Below, one piece after another: positions 34,569 to 44,379 of a stretch of DNA of 64,000 bases (position 1 is the stretch's first letter; each line of letters begins with the position of its first letter). Both the position numbers and the translations under genes were made by a program. The DNA comes from an uncultured Oscillibacter sp. (GTDB lineage Bacteria > Bacillota > Clostridia > Oscillospirales > Oscillospiraceae): NCBI RefSeq assembly GCF_947654275.1, contig NZ_CANTJS010000011.1, positions 1 through 64,000 of the forward strand. Direction: 5' to 3'. The notes beneath the pieces are model-generated. The model was not told the origin of the DNA and ran no database searches. It was given only the letters and a program-made list of their open reading frames with translations.

Positions 34569-35509
34569 TGACTATAGCAAACGCAAAAAATTATACCGAA
34601 TGTATGGGTGAAGAGGATCTATATATCCTGGCGATGGGTTATGAACATAGATCGTATTTCTTGTATGACCTATTGCAGAAACAATTTCCGAATGTTAAAC
34701 CAATAGTTTTTGTATTTGATGATTACATGAACTATCCTGATACAGCAGAAAAGGTTCGCGAACTTGAACTTAAAAAGATACCTTTTTTTATTAATAATTA
34801 TTGTGACGGTCACAAGGTACAAGAACAGATTCTCGCTTCAATAGCAGATAGTGTTGAGCATCTGGATTCAGCAATAATTCACATTGATTATTCATCGATG
34901 CCGAGAAGTTGGTATTGTAAGCTTCCAACCCTACTCAAAACAATCATCAAGCACACAGACAAGGTATATTTTTGGTATTCTGAAGGAGAGTATCCGTCAT
35001 CCCATGAAGAATATCCTAGCTCCGGCATTGATTCCTTTTCATTTTTTTCTGGAAAGCCGTCTTTACAAATCGATAATAATAGAATTCATATTGTTGCTCT
35101 TAGCTACGATGTTATAAGAACCCAAGCCATTCTCTCTATCACAGACCCTAGCTATTTAGTGGCTTGTTATGCTTATAATGCAGAACGAGAGGGCTTTTTA
35201 GAGAATCTAAAACAAGTCAACGATCCTATTTTGTCGCGTGCAGCGATGTCTATAGCTCTGCATATAGAGGATTTTGAATTTATGGTCTCAAAACTATGCG
35301 ATACTGCAAATGAATTACTACCGGCTGGTGATGTTATCCTGATACCAGATGGCCCTAAGCCTCTTATTTTTGCGATGTCGCTAGTTCCTGATTTGATAGA
35401 AAAACAGGGGATAACATGTTTACATATTAGAAGAAACAACGAACATTTTAAATCGGTTGATGCTACCCCCACTGGAATAGTGCATGGATTTATGGTTCAA
35501 GTTGATTAA
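34568..35509 (+). CDS. unknown protein, third gene of the phosphoesterase-ATPase operon
   Basis: 313 residues, not assigned to a family. Alternating hydrophobic strands and helices suggest a Rossmann-like alpha/beta fold: GYEHRSYFLYDLL at the start, IIHIDYSSMPRSWY in the middle and LIPDGPKPLIFAMSLVP near the end. It overlaps the ATPase stop by one base and is probably the effector or partner of that protein. The 155 bases after it up to the attachment arm hold no gene. Confidence 0.7.
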   Translation: MTIANAKNYTECMGEEDLYILAMGYEHRSYFLYDLLQKQFPNVKPIVFVFDDYMNYPDTAEKVRELELKKIPFFINNYCDGHKVQEQILASIADSVEHLDSAIIHIDYSSMPRSWYCKLPTLLKTIIKHTDKVYFWYSEGEYPSSHEEYPSSGIDSFSFFSGKPSLQIDNNRIHIVALSYDVIRTQAILSITDPSYLVACYAYNAEREGFLENLKQVNDPILSRAAMSIALHIEDFEFMVSKLCDTANELLPAGDVILIPDGPKPLIFAMSLVPDLIEKQGITCLHIRRNNEHFKSVDATPTGIVHGFMVQVD

Positions 35510-35663
35510 GCATATTTTGAACAGTCAATTGCGTAGCGAGGATAGGAATTATTTTGATGAATGGTTGCTTATCTCCCTAAAATTTCCCACCATTTACAAT
35601 AACCACGGCGCTACCAAAAACATCCAATGCCCGGACAAGCCCTTGTACTGCAAGGCTTTCCGG

Positions 35664-35698
35664 GCATCGTTTACATTAAGCGCGGCGGGATACATAGC
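35664..35698. other. attachment site of element B, upstream junction
   Basis: Arm GCATCGTTTACA at 35664-35675, then core GCGGGATACATAGC at 35685-35698 (plus strand). Combining it with 25859-25895 gives a symmetrical circle junction. Confidence 0.85.
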
Positions 35699-36128
35699 TC
35701 CGGGAGATGCCGAAGGAGGCGGCGATTTCCCGCTGGGTCAGGGGCACCGTGCCCCCCAGCCCATAGCGGAGGCGAACGATCTCGGATTCCCGGGCGGAGA
35801 GGCAGTCCCGCACCAGCCGGCGCAGCCGCAGGGCGTTTTCGCGGTCGCTGATGTCGTCCAGCATGGTGTCGTCTACGCCTACCACGTCCATCAGCTGCAG
35901 GGCGTTGCCCTCCTTGTCCGTGTCAATGGAGTCGGAGAGGGAGACCTCGCCCTGCAATTTTTTCTGGCCGCGGAAATACATCAGGATTTCATTTTCAATG
36001 CACCGGGCTGCGTAAGTGGCCAGCCGCGCCCCCTTGGAGGGGTCGAAGCTGGAGATGCCTTTGATCAGGCCGATGGTCCCGATGGAGATGAGGTCCTCCT
36101 GGTCGCCGTTGGGGGTGTAATACTTTTT
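35685..36128 (-). CDS. sigK: sigK segment 2 (middle), between elements A and B
   Basis: On the minus strand the frame reads KKYYTPNGDQEDLISIGTIG, LATYAARCIENEILMYFRGQ and REIAASFGISRSYVSR, i.e. sigma regions 2 to 4 without a stop. The ORF track extends it at both ends into element DNA (MGGRFQPGG...HPS and ...RA-stop), which is not sigma sequence. With segments 1 and 3 it gives a 240-residue SigK. It has no native start signal, so it is only expressed after excision of element A. Confidence 0.93.
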
Positions 36129-37756
36129 GGACGGGTGAAGCAAAGGGAGGAATCCGCCCGGCTGAAAGCGGCCTCCCACGGACCGCCGAATTTCAGGTGG
36201 ATGTCCAGGTGGATTTCCTCCCTGGTACTGTCCTGTTTGACCACGATTTTGTCCAGAATGGTGGTGACCAGGGCGGAATTGACGCCGTTCCGAAAGTTCA
36301 GTTCCTCTTCCAGCGCGGTCCGGATTTCCTCCATCTGTGCCGCCGTCCGCCGCCCCGTTTCCGCCTCCGCATGGAGCCCCTTCAAACGTTCCTCCAGAGC
36401 CCGGGCCTGCTGGTTGAAGCCGTCGTTGCGCTGCTTGAACTCCGCTGTGGTGATGACGCCCTCAATGCTCAGTTCCAGCAGGCGGTCTTTTTTTGCCCGG
36501 AGAGCGGACAGGTCTTCTTCGATTCGCCGGATATCCTGGGTGTAGTCGTGCTCGTCGGGAACGGATTGCAGCACTGTCACCACTGCGTCAACAACAGCCT
36601 GTTTGTTTTCCACCAGCTTGCTGAAGATATCGGCCATCACCCGGTCCAGCTCTGCCGTTCGCAGCTGAGGCGCGGAGCAGGCCGCCCGGCCCTTGCTCCG
36701 GTAGACCCGGCACTGCCAGACCTCCTTGTCCCCCTTGACGCTTTTCAGCAGCTGCCGGTGAAAGCTGGTACCGTGGGCCTCACAGACGAGCTTGCCGCTG
36801 TAGGGATAGCGGTTGTGGAACGCCGCCCCGCTCCGGTGAGACATCATTTGCTGACTGCGCCGCCTGTAGAGGGCGTTGGCCCGGTCCCATAATTCTTCCG
36901 AGACGATAGCCGGAATGGACGGGTCCGGATACATCACCCATTCGCTCTCGTCCAGAAATACCTTCCGCTTGCTGCGGTAGTCCACCGTCTGGGATTTGTT
37001 GGCGCAGTACCAGCCCTTGTATTTGGGATTGCAGAGGATGTGCCGGATGGTCAGGACGTTGAAGGGACCTCCCTTGCGGCTGGTGAAGCCCTCATCATAC
37101 AGCAGCTGTGAAATGCGGCGGATGCCCATTTGCTGGTTGGCGTAGAGGTCAAAAATCCGCCGCACCGCCCGGGCCTCCTCCTCGTTGACGGTCAGCATGC
37201 AGTCCTTTTTGTCGTAGCCCCACAGGTTGTCGCTGCCCAGCACATGGCCGTTTTTGATGGCCTGGCGGAAGCCGAACTTTAGCCGCTCCGAGAGCTTGCG
37301 CACCTCGTCCTGAGCCACCCCGGCCATGACCACCAGGCGAAACTCACTGTCGGAGTCCAGGGTGTTGATGTTGTCGTTCTGGAACAGGACTCCCACATCG
37401 TGTTCCAGCAGCTCTTGCGTATATTGGATGCTGTCCAGCGTAGAACGGGAAAAGCGGGAAATCTCCTTCGTGATGATGAAATCGAAGCGCCCGGCTTTGG
37501 CGTCGGCGATCATCCGTAAGAAGCTGTCCCGCTTTTTCGTGCTGGCGCCGGAAATGCCCTCGTCCACATAGCCCGGGACGTAGGTCCAATTCCGCTTTTC
37601 CTGAATGAACTGTGTGTAATATTGCACCTGATTTTCCAGACTGTTGAGCTGTTCGTCCTTGTCGGTGGAGACCCGGGCGTAGAAGGTCACCCGGAGGGGC
37701 AGGTCGAAGAGGGTCTTCCCGTTCCGCAGCTCACTGCGTATCCTGAGCACATTCAT
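36065..37756 (-). CDS. large serine recombinase of element A, reading into sigK
   Basis: 563 residues as integrated, from ATG behind AAAGGAGGCG. Catalytic serine in TFYARVSTDKDEQ, then TKEISRFSRSTLDS, a recombinase domain (GFRQAIKNGHVLGSDNLWGY), a zinc-ribbon-like region (GKLVCEAHG...CRVYRSKGRAACSAP) and a coiled coil. The frame crosses the crossover core and ends inside sigK segment 2 in another frame; on the excised circle it would end RPKRGEAEGNGL-stop. It is the probable SpoIVCA-like recombinase for element A and differs clearly from that of element B. Confidence 0.9.
   Translation of the reverse strand: MNVLRIRSELRNGKTLFDLPLRVTFYARVSTDKDEQLNSLENQVQYYTQFIQEKRNWTYVPGYVDEGISGASTKKRDSFLRMIADAKAGRFDFIITKEISRFSRSTLDSIQYTQELLEHDVGVLFQNDNINTLDSDSEFRLVVMAGVAQDEVRKLSERLKFGFRQAIKNGHVLGSDNLWGYDKKDCMLTVNEEEARAVRRIFDLYANQQMGIRRISQLLYDEGFTSRKGGPFNVLTIRHILCNPKYKGWYCANKSQTVDYRSKRKVFLDESEWVMYPDPSIPAIVSEELWDRANALYRRRSQQMMSHRSGAAFHNRYPYSGKLVCEAHGTSFHRQLLKSVKGDKEVWQCRVYRSKGRAACSAPQLRTAELDRVMADIFSKLVENKQAVVDAVVTVLQSVPDEHDYTQDIRRIEEDLSALRAKKDRLLELSIEGVITTAEFKQRNDGFNQQARALEERLKGLHAEAETGRRTAAQMEEIRTALEEELNFRNGVNSALVTTILDKIVVKQDSTREEIHLDIHLKFGGPWEAAFSRADSSLCFTRPKSITPPTATRRTSSPSGPSA
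36123..36141. other. attachment site of element A, downstream junction
   Basis: CTTTTTGGACGGGTGAAGC: core CTT next to segment 2, then arm GGGTGAAGC. The mate is 55748-55762. Confidence 0.8.
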
Positions 37757-37925
37757 GCCCGCCCGCCTCCTTTGCCGGGCATACAGGATGCTGGAAGAAT
37801 TCCGGGAGCTCTACCGCGGAATGTACCAAATCCATGGCCCTGGAACAGGTGAAATCCGATATCAGGCCGAGGGAACGGACATGGCCCAGCAGGACGCTGA
37901 GCAGCTCTCGCTGTGAACGTTCCAA
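37731..37925 (-). CDS. small 64-residue protein overlapping the element A recombinase start
   Basis: TTG start behind GAGGTGATG. It begins ERSQRELLSVLLGHVRSLGL and is helical in its first half, with two cysteines later. It overlaps the recombinase start by 26 bases, so it is co-transcribed. As in element B, a small unknown gene lies directly upstream of the recombinase; a directionality-factor role is a hypothesis only. Confidence 0.5.
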   Translation of the reverse strand: MERSQRELLSVLLGHVRSLGLISDFTCSRAMDLVHSAVELPEFFQHPVCPAKEAGGHECAQDTQ

Positions 37926-37966
37926 ATTGCATCACCTCGATCCATGGATATGCCGGAAGGAGCAAA

Positions 37967-38000
37967 AAATGCCGGGCGGATAAAATCCGTCCGGCATTTG
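37967..38000. terminator. bidirectional terminator between the DUF255 gene and recombinase module
   Basis: AAATGCCGGGCGGAT and ATCCGTCCGGCATTT pair with one G-T pair around AAA, with A/T runs on both sides. Confidence 0.85.
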
Positions 38001-38008
38001 CTGAAATA

Positions 38009-39946
<1,938 letters not shown>

Positions 39947-40027
39947 AGCATCACATCCTTTTTGGGAGTAGGATGACTGTGATTCCGTGGATTTATACCA
40001 GATTCACGGTAAACAGGAAAGGAGGCG

Positions 40028-41161
40028 TTATCCCAAAGTCAGCGCGAACACCAGCAGGACCGCCAGAAAGAACACGTTTGTAATGGTAAATTGCCGGAAA
40101 TATGTACTCTTTATTCCGGTTGCCTCCCGCGCGACGAGCTTGTAGGAAATCAGGCTTGCCATGGATGCGATCAGCGTCCCCAGTCCGCCGAGATTGACGC
40201 CGATGATGAGGGGCGAAAGGCTGTCCGTAAACCCGGACAGCAGCAGCGCCGCCGGGACGTTGCTGATGACCTGGCTGGCCGCTGCGCCTGCCAGAAGCTC
40301 GTGGCCGGAGACAATTTTTTGCAGGAACTCGTAGAAGACCGGGAGCCTTCCCATGTTGCCGATGAACACGAAGAACCCCACAAAGGTCAGCAGCAGGCTG
40401 TAATCCACCTGGGCGAAGACCGAACGGTCCAGGATCAGCAGCCCAATGACTGTGATGAAGAGGGCCAGGCCGTAGGGAATCACCCTCGCCACCGCCAGCA
40501 GGTCCACTGCGAAGAGCGCAAGATACCCGGCAAGCCGCAGACCCTTTCCAGAGAGCCGGACCTGTTCATGGAATGCGACCTGGATGGGGATATTGTACGC
40601 TCTTGTCTGAAGGGTGCTTTGGATCAGAATCAGGAGAAACGAGACGCAGGTATAGGGCAGCATCAGCAGAAGGAAGGAGCCAAGAGACAGCCCCGCCCTG
40701 CCGTAGAGGTAGAGGTTCTGCGGGTTCCCGATGGGGGTCAGCATACTGCCCAGGTTGGCGGCGACGGTTTGCAGAACGACAATGGGGACCATCAAGCGCC
40801 TTCCGGTCTCCGGCCCGATGAGACGCAGGACCGTGAAGGTGAAGGGGACAAAGGTGATCAGCGCCACGTCGTTTGTGACGGCCATGCTGGAGAAAAAGCA
40901 GAGCAGGACCAGAATCCACACCAGCTGCCGCGTCTCTCGCACCCGGGCCAGGAGAGCCTGGGCAATCCACTGAAAGACGCCGGTCTTCTGCAGCCCGGCC
41001 ATGGCGCCCATCAGGCAGAACAAAATGGCCAGGGTCCGAAAATCGATGTAGGCCAGATACGACCTGTCCGGGCGGACCAGGAGCATGGAGAATGCCGCCA
41101 GTGCCAGGGCGGCGCACAGGACCGTTTCCTGCTTGAAAAAGTGTATGAGTTTTTCTTTCAT
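40028..41161 (-). CDS. SLC13/ArsB-type anion permease
   Basis: 377 residues from ATG behind GAGGAGGCC; the longer track ORF starts in non-coding sequence. About ten membrane segments are seen. The repeated helix-hairpin signatures are AVTNDVALITFVPFTF and ASQVISNVPAALLLSGF, with NLGSMLTPIGNPQNLYLY and VNLGGLGTLIASMASLIS, as in citrate/arsenite/Na+-carboxylate carriers. The substrate is not readable. It lies next to the DUF255 gene on the same strand. Confidence 0.85.
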   Translation of the reverse strand: MKEKLIHFFKQETVLCAALALAAFSMLLVRPDRSYLAYIDFRTLAILFCLMGAMAGLQKTGVFQWIAQALLARVRETRQLVWILVLLCFFSSMAVTNDVALITFVPFTFTVLRLIGPETGRRLMVPIVVLQTVAANLGSMLTPIGNPQNLYLYGRAGLSLGSFLLLMLPYTCVSFLLILIQSTLQTRAYNIPIQVAFHEQVRLSGKGLRLAGYLALFAVDLLAVARVIPYGLALFITVIGLLILDRSVFAQVDYSLLLTFVGFFVFIGNMGRLPVFYEFLQKIVSGHELLAGAAASQVISNVPAALLLSGFTDSLSPLIIGVNLGGLGTLIASMASLISYKLVAREATGIKSTYFRQFTITNVFFLAVLLVFALTLG

Positions 41162-41810
41162 CTTGGGCCTCCTCGTCAGAGCTTCTTTTGCCGTGTCAAG
41201 ATACACGCTTCCGCCCGGTCTGTGATGATGCCCCGGTCCCGCTGGGGGTGAATGTGCTGGAAGTGAGCACAAGAGTTCTTGATGTTCCTGAATGGGGCGG
41301 ATATCACCGGGCTGAAACGCTTTTCCCAATACCTGATCCTGCTTTTGAGGCGGGGTCCGGCTCTGTAATGACGGCCGGCATGTGAATCATATTACAGCGA
41401 TTGCGTAAGATGGTCAATACTGTTATGGGCCCATTTTTGACAACGGCATGGACCTGCGGTTCATCAGTCAATTGCCTTGGATGGACACTGCGATGCCCGG
41501 ACGCTGTCACAGAATACCTGCGTTCCTCTGGGGCTGGTGCACAGGCGCATACTGCCGTTATCAGGGAAACGCTCCGCCGTTCCTTCGGTACGCGATGCCA
41601 TTTCATCATAGGCAGTTTAGATTGGGGTCTTTTGGAAACGCGAAGGGACACAGCTGAAACGGACGGTAAACCCTCCCTGGTGCAGGAGCTCAGCCTGCAC
41701 CAGGGAGGGTTTCGTTCAAAAGCAGAATGATTGGCGTACTGTGGCCCTGCTGGAAAAATCCCTAAAACTGGCGGAAGTGGTTTGGAAACGAGATGAGACC
41801 GCTCGATATG
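41162..41810. other. gene-free stretch in element A
   Basis: About 650 bases. Short ORFs occur on both strands but none has a credible start, motif or codon pattern. The only clear structure is the hairpin at 41672-41714. It may hold the promoter of the permease gene or a decayed gene. Confidence 0.5.
41672..41714. terminator. hairpin ending the beta-oxidation operon
   Basis: CCCTCCCTGGTGCAGG and CCTGCACCAGGGAGGG form a perfect 16-bp stem. It lies about 100 bases beyond the last gene of the minus-strand operon. Confidence 0.75.
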
Positions 41811-42251
41811 TTATCTCATGGCAAGGGTGACGTCTGCTTTGGCCGCCAGAACATCCCTGTTATAGATTTCGACAGCGCAGGTTGCAATTCCCTTTTCCTG
41901 GCGCTCCTTGAGAATGGCGGCGTGAAGCTCAATGGTGTCTCCAGGGAGTATTTTTTGAAGAAATGAAACATGATCGATACCAAGGAACAGGGGGATTTTT
42001 CCAGAGTATCGCTCCATAGAGAGCAGAAGGATATCCGCCGTCTGCGCGGCCGCCTCCACGGTATAAACGCCGGGCAGCACAGGTTCACCTGGGAAATGAC
42101 CCTGGAAAATCTCTCTGCAGGGGTCTATGTAGAATTTGGCTGAGCACCGTTCCCCGGGAATCAATTCCGAAACTTCATCAATCAAAAGCATAGGGTCCCT
42201 GTGAGGGATGATTTCCATAATTTGCTGCCGGTTTAATGGAATGGATTTCAT
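41811..42251 (-). CDS. FabZ-like hotdog dehydratase
   Basis: 146 residues from ATG 42251. FabZ-type motifs are present: IIPHRDPMLLIDEV and the catalytic GHFPGEPVLPGVYTVEAAAQ. FabZ dehydrates 3-hydroxyacyl-ACP. Here it closes a beta-oxidation-type operon, so it may act on a CoA-linked 3-hydroxyacyl intermediate or as a hydratase; that role is inferred. It starts 10 bases after the stop of the dehydrogenase gene. Confidence 0.82.
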   Translation of the reverse strand: MKSIPLNRQQIMEIIPHRDPMLLIDEVSELIPGERCSAKFYIDPCREIFQGHFPGEPVLPGVYTVEAAAQTADILLLSMERYSGKIPLFLGIDHVSFLQKILPGDTIELHAAILKERQEKGIATCAVEIYNRDVLAAKADVTLAMR

Positions 42252-42261
42252 CGTACCTTCC

Positions 42262-43116
42262 TTATTTCTGGTCATACTCATAAAATCCTCTTCCACTCTT
42301 GCGGCCCAGTGTTCCGGAGTCCACGAACCGCTGCAGAACAGGGCTGGGACGGAAGCGCTCTCCATAAGCATCAAACAGAATCTGATCTACGCTGATGTTT
42401 AGGTCATGGCCCAGCTGATCCAGCAGTTTGCAGATTCCAACCGGGTGGCCGAGACCATAGACACAGCATTTGTCAATATCCTCCGGGGTGCAGACGCCTT
42501 CCTCCACCAAGCGCATCGCTTCACCATAAAAGATGTGGAACATGCGGTTCAGGGCAAATCCAACGACGTCTTTGACGCGTACCGGCTCTTTTCCTATAGA
42601 GGCCAAGAGCGCATACACGGCATCGGCGGTTTCCTTTGCAGTCTGGTTGCCGGAAATGACTTCCACCAGTTTCATGACGCTGGCGGGGGAGTTGAAATGA
42701 GTGCCAAGGAAGCCGCGCCCTTTTTTCACAGAGGAGGCCAGCTTTGTAATCGAAATTGCGGAGGTATTGCTGGCAAAAATGGTCTCCGGCTTGCAGATTT
42801 TATCCAGTTCTTTGAACACGGCCATTTTGATATCCGCGTTTTCCAAAACTGCTTCAAAGATGAGGTCGCAGTCCGCAAGGTCATGATTGTCTTCCGTGAC
42901 CGTGACTCGGGAAAGAATTTCCGCAGCCTCGTCCTGGCTGAGCTTTCCCTTGGCAATCCGCTTGTTCAGGATGGCCTCTTGTTTCTTTTTGCCGTTTTCT
43001 GCGTACTCCAGTTTGATGTCCGCAAGGACGGTCTGATATCCCGCCATTTCAAAGCACAGTGCAATTTCTGCGCCCATCATACCTGCGCCAATGACGCCGA
43101 TCTTCTTTATCTGCAT
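42262..43116 (-). CDS. 3-hydroxyacyl-CoA dehydrogenase
   Basis: 284 residues, typical of 3-hydroxybutyryl-CoA dehydrogenases. The NAD motif is GVIGAGMMGAEIA at residues 7-19; the catalytic His is in GTHFNSPASVMKLVEVI; SNTSAISITKLA and GFALNRM are conserved. It oxidises L-3-hydroxyacyl-CoA to 3-oxoacyl-CoA. It is in the operon with two thiolases, an enoyl-CoA hydratase and an acyl-CoA dehydrogenase. Confidence 0.93.
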   Translation of the reverse strand: MQIKKIGVIGAGMMGAEIALCFEMAGYQTVLADIKLEYAENGKKKQEAILNKRIAKGKLSQDEAAEILSRVTVTEDNHDLADCDLIFEAVLENADIKMAVFKELDKICKPETIFASNTSAISITKLASSVKKGRGFLGTHFNSPASVMKLVEVISGNQTAKETADAVYALLASIGKEPVRVKDVVGFALNRMFHIFYGEAMRLVEEGVCTPEDIDKCCVYGLGHPVGICKLLDQLGHDLNISVDQILFDAYGERFRPSPVLQRFVDSGTLGRKSGRGFYEYDQK

Positions 43117-43156
43117 AAATAAACCTCATTTCATAAAACTATCAGAGCGTATCATA

Positions 43157-44371
43157 TCACCGTCTCAGGTTCTCAATGATAACGGTGGCGCCAAGACCGC
43201 CGCCGCAGCAAGCGGAAACGACACCGTATTTTCCGCCGCTCTTTTCCAGATACCGCATGGCGAAGATGGCAATTCGGGCGCCTGAGGCTCCGTTTGGATG
43301 ACCCACAGCCAGAGCGCCGCCAAGAGGATTCCAAATCGCTTGATCAATCGCCATCCCTGTTTCCTGTTCCATTTGAGAGATGACTCCCAGGTTCTGGGCG
43401 GCAAACGCTTCGTTGCACTCAAAAACGTCTGCATCCTTCAGTGTCAGCCCGGCGTGCTTCAGTGCTTTCAAGTTGGAATAACAGGGCGCGATTCCCATTA
43501 AATCCTCATAGTATCCCACATGCGCGCAGGAGACCCAGCGGGCAACGGGCGTATACCCCAATTCCCGGGCCTTTTCATCTGTCATAACCAGCAGAAAGGC
43601 TGCGCCATCATTTAGCCCGGAGGCATTTCCAGCAGTAGTGACGCCGCCTGGATGTACCGGACGCAGGGATGAGAGCCCCTCTAAAGTAGTGTTTGGACGG
43701 GGGAATTCGTCCTGTGAAATGATCTTTTCCGGTGTTTTGCGTGTGGCGGGGATGACCAGAGGTAAAATTTCTGAACCGATGGTTCCGTCCCGATAGGCCT
43801 CCTGCAAGCGGCGCTGGCTCCGAAGTGCGAATTCATCGCACATGGTCCGGCTGATCTGGTATTCGGCGGCAATTTTATCGCTGACGGAGATCATGTCAAT
43901 GTCCCGTTCCTTTATGGGAGTCAGCCCCTTTTCATAACAAACGGGAGCCATCTCCTTATAGGGCGGGGTGATTGTGGACATAAACGCCGGGTGCTGGGAG
44001 TGGCATTCTGTTCCGCCGCATATCACGATTTCCGCCATGCCGGACTGAATTTTCCAGGCGGCCTGGTTGAGCGCTAAAATGGAAGACCCACATTGCATTT
44101 CCACGAAGGTTGCCGAAACCTCGAAAGGAAGTCCGGCGTGCAAAGCGGAATACCGGGCGATTGCCTGCGTTTTGGAACAACCGTGGGCACAGCCGGCAAT
44201 TACGCTGTCCACGGAAGCCCGTTTTTGGATTCCGGACTTTTCAGCCAACCCCTTGATCACGCTGCCTGCAAGTTCGCTGGCGGCGAACTCCCGCAGACCG
44301 CCGCCCAATCTGCCAAAGGCAGACCGTGCATAATCTACAATTACCACGTCGCGCGTATTCATGGTGTCCAC
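43157..44371 (-). CDS. acetyl-CoA C-acyltransferase (thiolase), copy 1
   Basis: 404 residues. The nucleophile Cys is in [36 protein letters not shown] and [13 protein letters not shown] carry the remaining catalytic His and Cys. It cleaves 3-oxoacyl-CoA with CoA. The next upstream gene is a closely related thiolase, so the operon has a tandem pair. They may have different chain-length preferences or form a heteromer; neither can be told from sequence. The ATG follows the neighbouring stop by 8 bases. Confidence 0.92.
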   Translation of the reverse strand: MDTMNTRDVVIVDYARSAFGRLGGGLREFAASELAGSVIKGLAEKSGIQKRASVDSVIAGCAHGCSKTQAIARYSALHAGLPFEVSATFVEMQCGSSILALNQAAWKIQSGMAEIVICGGTECHSQHPAFMSTITPPYKEMAPVCYEKGLTPIKERDIDMISVSDKIAAEYQISRTMCDEFALRSQRRLQEAYRDGTIGSEILPLVIPATRKTPEKIISQDEFPRPNTTLEGLSSLRPVHPGGVTTAGNASGLNDGAAFLLVMTDEKARELGYTPVARWVSCAHVGYYEDLMGIAPCYSNLKALKHAGLTLKDADVFECNEAFAAQNLGVISQMEQETGMAIDQAIWNPLGGALAVGHPNGASGARIAIFAMRYLEKSGGKYGVVSACCGGGLGATVIIENLRR

Positions 44372-44379
44372 CTCCCGTT

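Larger units (their letters stand above)
25859..35684 (-). mobile_element. sigK intervening element B (skin-like, 9,826 bp)
   Basis: Bounded by the 14-bp core GCTATGTRTCCCGC (one mismatch) in direct orientation, with inner arms TGTAAACGATGC and GCATCGTTTACA as perfect 12-bp inverted repeats. It contains a large serine recombinase beside one end, two small genes, a DUF4143 ATPase, an IS5-family copy, a broken dam and a three-gene unknown operon. Much of it is visibly AT-rich compared with the flanks, a sign of foreign origin. Precise excision would join sigK segments 2 and 3 in frame. Confidence 0.88.

Noticed and set aside
35676-36179. Track ORF starting MGGRFQPGG as a separate sigma factor
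   Set aside because: The first residues up to HPS and the final RA come from element DNA; the sigma part has no start signal of its own.
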